Assembly (NCBI GenBank): GCA_028122735.1
Contig: JAOHSR010000001.1
Coordinates: 103,798-167,797, forward strand
Direction of reading: 5' to 3'
From: Flavobacteriales bacterium
GTDB lineage: Bacteria > Bacteroidota > Bacteroidia > Flavobacteriales > BACL11
DNA length: 64,000 nt
The notes under the pieces were generated by a model, which had not been told where the DNA came from, did no database searches, and saw nothing but the letters and a program-made list of their open reading frames with translations. The position numbers were made by a program, and so were the translations under genes. Below are positions 53,443 through 62,200 of the stretch, piece after piece. Numbering within the stretch: the first letter of the stretch is position 1; each line of letters opens with the position of its first letter.

Positions 53443-55092
53443 TTAAAAACTTGTTGTTATACTTAAATTTAATCCATTCGATGAAGGAACTAACTTGCAC
53501 ACCCCACCAACACAAAAGATTCCTTCGCGTTTTTTCCCATATCCAATTTCAAATCTAGTAGAGCCCTTTAAAAAACCAACATTTATATTCATATAATGTA
53601 ATCTTTTACTTTCATTTTCATTTCCGTAATTATACATGTCTTGAATCGCAAAGAACCAATTAGGAGAAATTGTATACTCAGCAAGAGCCATTAACCAATC
53701 ACCTTCAGCTTCTTTGCTCGCTGTCTCCAATTGTTTTGAAAATAATGCTTGCGTTTCAAATCTAATCGTGTGGCCTTTTTTAATTCTATAACTCAAATCT
53801 AGTACTGCAATAGTTGAATTAAGAACTCCATATTCTCCTGGAGTTTTTCCTTCAAGAAAATCTTTATTATAAGTCTGATTTGCAATCACAGCATTGTAAC
53901 GGATATTTTTATTTATCTTTTTATTGATTTCAATATTTATATCAGAATAATATAGTTCCTGAGAAAAATCAAATAAATCAGGAGAATGATCTTGATTATC
54001 ATTAAGCATAGAATATCCTCCTTCAAGCCCATTTATTCTTGAAAAGTTAAAGTTTACCTTTGTTCCATATTTTCCGCCTAAGAGAGTACCTTTTTTAATC
54101 TTGTAAAATATATCTAATTGAACTCCAAGCTCTCCCATTGCTTGAGTGGCACAAGGATAAATTGCAAGTAGCGTGTATGCGTGAGGTTTACTAAGAGTGG
54201 GTATGTAATTCATTATATACGCCTTACCAGTTCTTTCTCTTTCAGATAGTAATAACATATTATCTGCTCTATGGATTTCAGCAGTAATTCCAAAACCTCT
54301 TTGAGAATATGTCAAACTATTTGTAAAAGCACTTCCACTTGCATAATTCATTTGGTTTTCTTGCAGAGAGTTTATTGGATCATTAATCTTATATGCAAAT
54401 TCCCCATAATAATTCCAGCCACCATTAAGAATATTTAATCTCCCAGCATATGCTGCAACATTTTGAGGGATTATAAATTTTGGATTTGTTCTTTGCTCAT
54501 ATCTACTAATAAAGCTACCACCTAAAATATATTTTGTGGTATTTTCTAATTCAAAGCTTTCATTAATATCAATTTCAGCATCAATTCCTCTAAAAATACC
54601 TTCAGCATAAGTGAAAAAAGTTCGGCTTTTACCAATAAAGCTTTTTAAACTTATTCCTTTACCAATTTTGTATTTTAATCTAATACCGTCCATTGCATTA
54701 TCAATACCAAGTCCTTTTTCTTCATAACTTCTAAATATTAAGCCACTTCCAAACTGTTCATAAAAATTTCCAGCTGTAATTTCTAATCCATCGATTGTGT
54801 ATCCTGCATATCTATAAGGAACTCCATTTCCGCGAAATTCGCTATCATAGTCTAAAAGTGCATTTAGATAACTCTCATATCTTAAACCAATTATGAAATT
54901 ATTTGAAGAATAGGTAAGATTTAAAAAAGCATTATTTAAAACTACTTCATCAGCTGCAGCAGCATTTATTGCTGCATCTTCAACATAGCTTTGAAGATTT
55001 AAACTAAAATCTCCAGTTATTTGACCATTATTTTGTGCAATTAGATTGCAGCAAGAGATTGAAAATAAAAAAGTAAGAAATTTATTTTTCAT
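53443..55092 (-). CDS. DUF6029-type outer-membrane barrel protein
   Basis: It is about 549 residues from ATG 55092, where a signal peptide begins (MKNKFLTFLFSISCCNLIAQ). The track start at 55188 lies inside the TlpA gene. GQITGDFSLNLQSYVED, YESYLNALLDYDSEFRGNG, ITAGNFYEQFGSGLIFRSY and GIDNAMDGIRLKYK match the DUF6029 family of Bacteroidota outer-membrane proteins. It is cotranscribed with TlpA (stop and start one base apart) and Omp28. The C-terminus contains CVGGVC, another CxxxxC pair. Function unknown. Confidence 0.8.
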   Translation of the reverse strand: MKNKFLTFLFSISCCNLIAQNNGQITGDFSLNLQSYVEDAAINAAAADEVVLNNAFLNLTYSSNNFIIGLRYESYLNALLDYDSEFRGNGVPYRYAGYTIDGLEITAGNFYEQFGSGLIFRSYEEKGLGIDNAMDGIRLKYKIGKGISLKSFIGKSRTFFTYAEGIFRGIDAEIDINESFELENTTKYILGGSFISRYEQRTNPKFIIPQNVAAYAGRLNILNGGWNYYGEFAYKINDPINSLQENQMNYASGSAFTNSLTYSQRGFGITAEIHRADNMLLLSERERTGKAYIMNYIPTLSKPHAYTLLAIYPCATQAMGELGVQLDIFYKIKKGTLLGGKYGTKVNFNFSRINGLEGGYSMLNDNQDHSPDLFDFSQELYYSDINIEINKKINKNIRYNAVIANQTYNKDFLEGKTPGEYGVLNSTIAVLDLSYRIKKGHTIRFETQALFSKQLETASKEAEGDWLMALAEYTISPNWFFAIQDMYNYGNENESKRLHYMNINVGFLKGSTRFEIGYGKKREGIFCVGGVCKLVPSSNGLNLSITTSF

Positions 55093-55093
55093 T

Positions 55094-55591
55094 TTATTTT
55101 GTAACAAGGTGCTGAATTTGTTCATATAGTTCTTCTTCATCTCCATCAATATATCCTTTGTGGTTCCATACAATTTTACCTTCCCCATTAATTAGGAAAG
55201 TGTGTGGTACAGTTGATACTCCCATTGCTCTTTTAAGATCGGAATTTGAATCTAGATATACCTCGTAATCCCAATCGGATGAATTTACATAAGGAGCAAC
55301 TTTTGACATAGATCTTGTATCGTCAATTGAGATGGCTATTAACTTCACACCGGTTTCTTCTTGCCAATCGTCATAAACTTCAGCAATAGTATTGAGTTCT
55401 TTTTTACAAGGCTTACACCAGGTTGCCCAAAAACTAATCACCATTGGCTTACCATCATTTTCTAAATCTTGAATATTAATAGTTTTTCCTTGCAATGTTT
55501 TTACATCTATGTTTGGTAAAGACTTTCCTTGTGCCAAAGTAAGTGTAGCGCAAAAGAAAATAGATGTTAGAAATAGGATTGTTTTTTTCAT
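55094..55591 (-). CDS. TlpA-family thiol-disulfide oxidoreductase
   Basis: It is 165 residues, exported (MKKTILFLTSIFFCATLTLAQG signal peptide), with a thioredoxin fold. FWATWCKPCKKELNTIAEVY carries the CKPC active site, and the cis-proline segment VSTVPHTFLINGEG follows. Periplasmic reduction or isomerisation of disulfides is the usual role, often in cytochrome c maturation. It is first in the TlpA-DUF6029-Omp28 operon, downstream of a TAAATTTG box and the terminator of the neighbouring gene. Confidence 0.9.
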   Translation of the reverse strand: MKKTILFLTSIFFCATLTLAQGKSLPNIDVKTLQGKTINIQDLENDGKPMVISFWATWCKPCKKELNTIAEVYDDWQEETGVKLIAISIDDTRSMSKVAPYVNSSDWDYEVYLDSNSDLKRAMGVSTVPHTFLINGEGKIVWNHKGYIDGDEEELYEQIQHLVTK

Positions 55592-55613
55592 CTTATTGAG
55601 TTTTTGTATATAA

Positions 55614-55621
55614 CAAATTTA
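55614..55621 (-). promoter_or_regulatory. -7 box TAAATTTG of the TlpA-DUF6029-Omp28 operon
   Basis: Minus-strand TAAATTTG matches TAnnTTTG, 22 bases before the TlpA ATG and just downstream of the preceding terminator. No clear -33 TTG. Confidence 0.5.
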
Positions 55622-55636
55622 CAAAACTTAAATAAT

Positions 55637-55665
55637 AAAAAACCCTAGCATTGCTAGGGTTTTTT
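55637..55665 (-). terminator. Intrinsic terminator after the large Omp28/sorting-tail gene
   Basis: AAAAAACCCTAGCA and TGCTAGGGTTTTTT form a 14-base perfect inverted repeat, effectively with a short loop around GCATTGC, flanked by T-runs on both strands. It lies between the TlpA promoter and the stop of the upstream minus-strand gene. Confidence 0.85.
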
Positions 55666-55687
55666 ATTAAAAATATAAGTGTTTAGT

Positions 55688-57736
55688 TTACTTAGTTACA
55701 GTAACCTTTCTCTTAATTACTGCATCTTGAGTAAGAATATTTACATAGTAAGATCCATTTGCAAGGCTAGAGATATTCACTTCTGATTTATTGTCAGATG
55801 CTAAAACTAGTTTACCAAATACATCATAAATTTCTATGCTTTTGAAGTTTCCTTCAATATTTAGTATGTCTTGAGCAGGGTTAGGGAATAATTCAAATTT
55901 ATTATCTGAACTTTCATTTATCGCTGTAGAACCACTACAAGGATTAGTTGCATCATCAATACATTCTTGTTCTGTGTTGTATGATCCAAGTCCTGCTGTT
56001 CCAACATCTATACATCCTTGAACAGGATCACAATTCCAAGTTGGACCTACGTAACATCCAGTTGTAGGGTCTGATTCACATTGAGACTCACTCATGTAAA
56101 TTCCTAAGCCAGGTGTTCCTTCAACACAACCAAAAGGAGAACACTCCCATGCTGGACCTGATGCCGCACCAGTAGAGAATGCAGTAGGTATAGCACTAAA
56201 GTTTTGCAGATTTACAGGGTCTCCTTCAAAAATGATAGTTCCATTAACATCAGTTACTATACATGTTCCAACACCGTTTGCACAGCACATCCCATCACCG
56301 TAAGAATCGTATAAGATAAATTCAAAACACATGTTTCCAGGAACAGCAACATCAATATTGTATGGAGTGTTACTTGCGTATGGTCCACCAGAACCTAATA
56401 TAGTTCCATCTTCAGCAACAATTTCCCATGAAGTTTCAGATCCATATCCATCAGTTAAAAGATCAATATTAACATTTCCAGCAGCGATTCCTTGAAGAAC
56501 ATCACCTGACATGTCTTTATGACTAAACTTAGATACTGATGAGTTGTTTGTAGTATTTTGATCAACTTGACCATTTGGATTAGAAGCAGTCCATGAAACT
56601 GTGTTGCCTGGATTTCCAAAGCTATCAGCAAGTGGGCTAAATGAAACATTAGTAATAGTTACAGTCTCTTGTGCTCCAGAAGCTAAATTACCTGTCCAGT
56701 TATAAGTAGCTGGAGTTCCACCGTTAATGTCATAAGTTAAATCTAATGAAGTTAATGCTTGGTTTCCGTAATTTCTAAAAGTAATATCAATATTAGTTTC
56801 AGAAGCACACATTACATCTGCAGCAGAAGATGCAGTTACATTTGCATCATATGCATTAGGGAATATACAAACTACTTCAGCTTGTACTCCTGTAATAATT
56901 TCACCTGGACCTTCAGCTATATAAGCTATAATATCCATATTTGTAGGATCAAGATCTGGGAAGTAACCAGTTGTTGATTGTCCAGTAGCTAAATTTGCTG
57001 GCATTTGCCATGTATGCGTATTTGGTACAAAAGTTCCAGCTGTTGTTACATTGTACTCTAATCCATTAGCACCATCCATTAAATGTCTAAACATATGTTG
57101 GTGGTTGTATGTTGGACTCCAAGGTCCAGAAATAATAGCTCCAGGATTATAATTCTGCGCTCCAGACTGAGGTCCTGCAACATTATTTTCAACTACAGCA
57201 ACATGTAGAACGTTAATGTTTGAAGTTGAAGAAGTATAATATGTTTCAGTATTAACAGTAAGAATGCCAGTAGACATGTCATAAGAAGCTTGTGCTCCTA
57301 AATTAACATAAGATGGTTGAGACATAATAAGTGTAGATGCAGCTGCCCAGTCACCTCTGCTTAATGCAGTTGTTCCAGCACTACCTTGTGGAGAAATACC
57401 ACTAAAAGTAGCTCTGTTCACTGTTCCGGCTGGATATCCAGCTAGTCCAGAAGCACTACCAATAGCAGCACCATATAAGCAATTAAAGTCAGGGTCACTA
57501 GGACCATTTGGAGTTGCATAACCACCTGTGTGAATATTAATTAAAAAAACGTCATTTGGATTAGCATCGTGTAGTCCTTGACCTATAACGTGACCATCAG
57601 GACAGAAACCACAATAAATTCCTGTGAACTCTTCAAGAACAACATTCTTATTTTCTGGTGTTGTGCTTACAAAAGTTTGTGCAAAAGAAATAGTCGTCAC
57701 TAAAGCTAATGCGATTGTTAGTAAATTTTTCATCAT
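55688..57736 (-). CDS. Secreted Omp28-domain protein with cysteine-rich repeats and type IX sorting tail
   Basis: It is 682 residues: signal peptide (MKNLLTIALALVTTISFAQ), an Omp28-like domain with EEFTGIYCGFCPDGHVIG (CGFC pair), a long beta-rich middle with a CARDB-like region near 300-400 (FRNYGNQALTSLDLTYDING), a segment with CFEFILYDSYGDGMCC, two tandem cysteine-rich repeats at about 527-601, and a C-terminal sorting domain from about 615 (FELFPNPAQDILNIEG). It should be exported through the outer membrane by the type IX system. The codon pattern is slightly richer in G+C than neighbours, as often in highly expressed genes. Function unknown. Confidence 0.88.
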   Translation of the reverse strand: MMKNLLTIALALVTTISFAQTFVSTTPENKNVVLEEFTGIYCGFCPDGHVIGQGLHDANPNDVFLINIHTGGYATPNGPSDPDFNCLYGAAIGSASGLAGYPAGTVNRATFSGISPQGSAGTTALSRGDWAAASTLIMSQPSYVNLGAQASYDMSTGILTVNTETYYTSSTSNINVLHVAVVENNVAGPQSGAQNYNPGAIISGPWSPTYNHQHMFRHLMDGANGLEYNVTTAGTFVPNTHTWQMPANLATGQSTTGYFPDLDPTNMDIIAYIAEGPGEIITGVQAEVVCIFPNAYDANVTASSAADVMCASETNIDITFRNYGNQALTSLDLTYDINGGTPATYNWTGNLASGAQETVTITNVSFSPLADSFGNPGNTVSWTASNPNGQVDQNTTNNSSVSKFSHKDMSGDVLQGIAAGNVNIDLLTDGYGSETSWEIVAEDGTILGSGGPYASNTPYNIDVAVPGNMCFEFILYDSYGDGMCCANGVGTCIVTDVNGTIIFEGDPVNLQNFSAIPTAFSTGAASGPAWECSPFGCVEGTPGLGIYMSESQCESDPTTGCYVGPTWNCDPVQGCIDVGTAGLGSYNTEQECIDDATNPCSGSTAINESSDNKFELFPNPAQDILNIEGNFKSIEIYDVFGKLVLASDNKSEVNISSLANGSYYVNILTQDAVIKRKVTVTK
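55935..56158 (-). repeat. Two tandem cysteine-rich protein repeats inside the Omp28/sorting-tail gene
   Basis: Copy 1 begins GPAWECSPFGC and includes GLGIYMSESQC; copy 2 begins GPTWNCDPVQGC and includes GLGSYNTEQEC. They are about 37 and 38 residues, directly adjacent, and each has four cysteines in register. Similar W-C-GC-Y-C repeats occur in other secreted Bacteroidota proteins. They could be disulfide-stabilised modules. Confidence 0.7.
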
Positions 57737-57766
57737 AAATTATGTTTAAATATTAAATGTTTTGCA

Positions 57767-57774
57767 CAAATATA
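57767..57774 (-). promoter_or_regulatory. -7 box TATATTTG of the Omp28/sorting-tail gene
   Basis: Minus-strand TATATTTG, 30 bases upstream of the ATG at 57736, full match to TAnnTTTG. Confidence 0.55.
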
Positions 57775-57831
57775 GTTTAAAAAGTTAAAAATTCCTATTT
57801 AATCATAGAAAATTACTTATACCAATTTTAC

Positions 57832-57839
57832 TATATTTG
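57832..57839 (+). promoter_or_regulatory. -7 box TATATTTG of the small secreted protein gene
   Basis: TATATTTG, 15 bases before ATG 57855, divergent from the identical box on the minus strand at 57767-57774. Confidence 0.55.
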
Positions 57840-57854
57840 AACAAATAATAAACT

Positions 57855-58580
57855 ATGAAAAGAATTTCTTTTACCTCCTTATTGTTAATTTTAATATTTA
57901 ATTTTTGTTCTTATGAAAATTTACAAGCTCAAAGCTTAGAGCTTATTGGTGATTCATATGTTTCAGGAAATCCAGGTATTCCTATTGCTTCTCATATAAT
58001 AGTCAAGAATGTTACATCGGCCTCACTAGATGTTAGATGTCAAAAAAATATTATTGATACAGCAGCAGGAACTCAAAATTATTTTTGTTGGGGAATAAAT
58101 TGTTGGCCATCATCTACATATGTTTCACCAGTTCCAGATGGTTTAAGAACTATTCCCGCAGGTTATGCTGATACAAATAATTTTACTGGTTATTATGATG
58201 CTGCTTTTTCTGGAATACCATCTCAAGCTCGTGCTGTAGTGGAGTATTGCTTTTATCCTGTTGGAAATATATCTGACTCTACATGTCTTACAGTTCATTA
58301 TAACGATAATACTTCTTCAATTGCCGAAAATACAAGAGAAATAGGTTTGGGTAATTTTTATCCAAACCCTTCTAAAAATATAACAAGAATAAATTATGTT
58401 GCAGATAATAATTCTTACCTGCAAATTCTTGATATTTTGGGTAATAAAATTAAAAGTTTTGATTTAGATGATTCTGGAGTTTTAGAAATTCCAACAACTA
58501 ATTTTAGTTCAGGAATTTATTTTGGTAACTTAATATCTGATAGAAAGGTGGTATCAGTTAAAAAAATAATTATTAATTAA
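57855..58580 (+). CDS. Small secreted protein with FCWG-type domain and type IX sorting tail
   Basis: It is 241 residues: a signal peptide (ending LQAQ), a compact beta domain at about 27-155, and a sorting domain from about 165 (NFYPNPSKNITRINYV). The domain contains NYFCWGINCWPSSTYVS and later VVEYCFYPVGNISDSTCLTV, so four or more cysteines likely pair. FCWG segments of this kind recur in secreted Bacteroidota proteins as a small immunoglobulin-like module. No enzymatic motif is seen. A likely cargo of the type IX system. It has its own promoter and terminator. Confidence 0.82.
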   Translation: MKRISFTSLLLILIFNFCSYENLQAQSLELIGDSYVSGNPGIPIASHIIVKNVTSASLDVRCQKNIIDTAAGTQNYFCWGINCWPSSTYVSPVPDGLRTIPAGYADTNNFTGYYDAAFSGIPSQARAVVEYCFYPVGNISDSTCLTVHYNDNTSSIAENTREIGLGNFYPNPSKNITRINYVADNNSYLQILDILGNKIKSFDLDDSGVLEIPTTNFSSGIYFGNLISDRKVVSVKKIIIN

Positions 58581-58605
58581 CACTAACATAAAATATTATA
58601 AATTG

Positions 58606-58638
58606 AAAAAACCTTGTCTTAGTACAAGGTTTTCTTTT
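58606..58638 (+). terminator. Intrinsic terminator after the small secreted protein gene
   Basis: AAAACCTTGT (58608-58617) and ACAAGGTTTT (58624-58633) pair around the six-base loop CTTAGT, followed by CTTTT. It lies 15 bases before the ruvA ATG. Confidence 0.8.
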
Positions 58639-58653
58639 AAAAATTCACTTTAA

Positions 58654-59235
58654 ATGATCACACAAATTACAGGCAAGCTTTTAGAAAAAACTCCAACATA
58701 TGTTGTTGTTGAGTGTAACGGTATAGGATATTTTATAAATATATCTCTGCAAACTTTTTCCTCTATAAATGAAGAAGCTTGTAAGTTATTTACTCATCTC
58801 TCAGTTAAGGAAGATTCACATACCCTTTATGGTTTTTATGATCAGAATGAGCGTCATTTATTTAGAAATTTGATAAGTGTTTCTGGAGTTGGACCCAGTA
58901 CCGCTCAAGTAATACTATCTACATATAATCCAAGTGAGATTGTAACATACATCACGACAGCCGATGTAGCGGCAATACAACATGTAAAAGGAATTGGCGC
59001 AAAAACCGCTCAGAGAATAATCATTGATTTAAAAGATAAGGTAGCAAAAGGACTTCCAAAATCAGATATTTTGTTTGAATTGGACAATACAATTAAAACT
59101 GAATCGTTATCAGCACTACTAGCTCTAGGATTTAACAAGAAAAGCGCTGAACAAAAAATTGATAAGGTGCTTAAAGAAAATCCAGATATTTCTAGCGTTG
59201 AAGAATTGGTTAAGATGGCTTTAAGTCAGATGTAA
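58654..59235 (+). CDS. ruvA: Holliday junction branch migration protein RuvA
   Basis: Tetrameric junction-binding partner of RuvB. The 193 residues begin MITQITGKLLEKTPTYVVVE in the OB-fold domain. The helix-hairpin-helix motifs appear in LISVSGVGPSTAQVILS and IQHVKGIGAKTAQRIIIDLKDK, and a C-terminal RuvB-binding domain (ALLALGFNKKSAEQKI) closes it. It starts 15 bases after the upstream terminator and is followed by sprA after 25 bases, an adjacency common in Bacteroidota. Confidence 0.96.
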   Translation: MITQITGKLLEKTPTYVVVECNGIGYFINISLQTFSSINEEACKLFTHLSVKEDSHTLYGFYDQNERHLFRNLISVSGVGPSTAQVILSTYNPSEIVTYITTADVAAIQHVKGIGAKTAQRIIIDLKDKVAKGLPKSDILFELDNTIKTESLSALLALGFNKKSAEQKIDKVLKENPDISSVEELVKMALSQM

Positions 59236-59248
59236 CCAAAAATAATTT

Positions 59249-59254
59249 AGAGGA
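59249..59254 (+). promoter_or_regulatory. Shine-Dalgarno-like AGAGGA before sprA
   Basis: AGAGGA lies six bases before the TTG start of sprA. A real Shine-Dalgarno sequence is unusual in this window, where most starts are preceded only by A-rich sequence, and it supports the TTG choice. Confidence 0.5.
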
Positions 59255-59260
59255 TTCAAT

Positions 59261-62200
59261 TTGATTATTAAGAATAAATACAGAATACTATTAACTGTTT
59301 TTACATTATTGTTTCATGTAAATAGTTTTTCACTTGTTTTAGATTCTTTAGAAAACAATTATAATTTACCATATCCATACCTTCAAAATTCTTCCAGTGG
59401 ATTGTTTATGAATAATCCATCTAATTTTAACACACAAATTAATTACGACATAATAAATAATCAGTATTTATTTCAAAACAGATTAGGAGAGTTTAATTTA
59501 GGCACACCAAAAATTTTATCTTTCGAAGAATTTCAAGAATATAATTTTAAAAAATCAATTTCTAGCTACTGGAATCAAAAATCAAATGACAGAAATTCTC
59601 AATCCGGTTCAAGATTTGGAATCCCAAAATTATATATACCTGGACAAGCATTTGATAAAGTATTTGGAGGTAACTCTGTTGATATTAGACCTCAAGGGTC
59701 TGCAGAATTGATATTTGGCCTAAAAATTAATCGCTTAGATAATCCCTCGCTGACTGAGGAGCAAAGAAGAACTACCACTTTTGATTTTCAAGAAAAAATT
59801 CAGATGAATGTAATAGGTAAGATTGGAGACAAACTTAAATTAACTACTAATTTTAATACTGAAGCAACATTTGACTTTGAGAATAATATGAAACTTGAAT
59901 ACACAGGTTATGAAGATGAGATAGTCAAAAAAATTGAAGTTGGAAATGTAAGTTTACCTTTGAACGGATCTTTAATAACAGGAAGTCAATCATTATTTGG
60001 CTTTAAAACTCAGATGCAATTTGGACGAACAACTATAACAGGTATTTTATCACAACAAAAAAGTACCATGTCTGAAATTGAAGTCAGTGGTGGAGCCCAA
60101 ACATCAGAATTTGATATTTATGCAGATCAGTATGAAGCTAATAAGCATTTCTTTTTAGCACATTATTTTAAAGAAAACTATGATATTGCTCTTCAACAAC
60201 TTCCCTTTGTTAATTCACCAATAAATATAAATAAGGTTGAAGTCTGGATAACAAATAAAACTGGGACTACCAATGATACCAGAAATATAGTTTCTTTTCT
60301 TGATTTAGGAGAGACAAGTCCTAATATCTACAATACGCAATTTACACTTTCAAACGGTGGTATTTTCCCAGATAATGATGCGGCAAATGATATGTTTGAA
60401 TCTCTTACAAATCAATTTAGTGGAATTAGAGATATAAATGATGTGAATAATATATTGTCCTCTCAAATTGGTATTGGGTTTTTAAATGGTCAGGATTATG
60501 AAAAATTAGAAAGGGCTAGAAAACTTTCAGAACAAGAATATTCTGTTCATCCTCAGCTTGGATATATTTCTTTAAATCAGGCTTTAAATAATGATGAGGT
60601 TTTAGCAGTTGCTTTTCAATATACAATAGGAAATAATACATTTCAAGTTGGAGAATTCACTAACTCAGGTCCTGTAGCTCCAAACGCACTAATTGTTAAA
60701 CTTTTAAAAGGAACAAATTTCTCGCCTAATTATCCAAACTGGCATTTGATGATGAAAAATATTTACGCTCTTGGAGCCTATCAGATGAGTAATAATGGTT
60801 TTATTTTAGATGTTATGTATGAAAATACAGAGGAGTCAGGAGCATTAACAAACTATATACCTGAAGGTAATCTTGAAGGTGTCCCACTAATCAAAGTAAT
60901 TAATGTTGATCAGTTAGATCAGCAAATGGATAATAGATCAGATGGAGTTTTTGATTTTCTTGAGGGATTAACTGTTAAATCTGCAAATGGTAGAATTATT
61001 TTTCCAGTAAGGGAACCATTTGGTAAATATTTAAGAAGCCAATTTATCGATCAGAATCTTGCTGATAAATATGTATATCAAGCCCTTTATGACTCTACAC
61101 TTACAGTAGCTCAACAATATCCTGAATTGAATAAATTTAGAATAAAAGGAAGTTACCAGGGGGCCTCTGGCTCTGAAATAAGATTAAATGCAATGAACGT
61201 TCCAGAAGGTTCAGTAACTGTAACTGCTGGTTCTCAAAAGTTAGTTGAAAATCAAGACTATACAGTTGATTATAATATGGGTAGAGTTACTATTATAAAT
61301 GAAGGTATATTAAATTCTGGTATCCCAATTAAGATTTCTTTGGAGAATAATTCAATGTTTGGAATTCAAAATAAGACATTAGTCGGTTTACATGCAGATT
61401 ATGATATTAATAAAGATTTTATTTTAGGTGCTACTATCTTAAATTTAACAGAAAGACCATATACTGATAAAATTAATACGGGTGATGAGCCAATATCAAA
61501 CACTATATGGGGGTTAGATGGTACCTATCAAACGGAAGCTCCTTGGATGACTAAGGCTGTTGATTTCATACCTTTTATAGAAACAAAAGCAAAGTCAAGA
61601 CTAATTGCTACAGCAGAATTTGCTCATTTAATCCCTGGACATCATAGAGCAGTGGGAAAGGAAGGTGTTTCATATATTGATGATTTTGAAGCTAGTAAGA
61701 CTTCAATAGATATCAGGAATATGGGCGCATGGAGATTAGCAAGTATACCACAAGGTCAAGATGATATTTTTCAAAATGCGTCATTAAATGATAATCTTGA
61801 AATCGGTTTTAAAAGAGCAAAGCTTGCATGGTATACAATTGACCCATTATTTTTTAGAAATACATCAATAACTCCTCCAAACATTAATAAAACTCTGTCT
61901 CTTGCAAATGGAAATACTGTAAAACAGCAATCTTATCATTACGTTAGAGAGATACTTGAAACTGAAGTTTTTCCTAATCGTGATCCAGATTTAGGTAGTC
62001 AAATAACAAATCTTGCAGTTTTAGATGTGGCATATTACCCACTAGAAAGAGGTCCAAATAATTATACAGTTTCAGGTTTAAAAGCTAATGGAGAATTGTA
62101 TAATCCCTCTGATAACTGGGGAGGTATAATGAGAAAATTAGAAACGAATGATTTTGAAGCAGCAAATATTGAATTTATTGAATTCTGGATGATGGATCCA

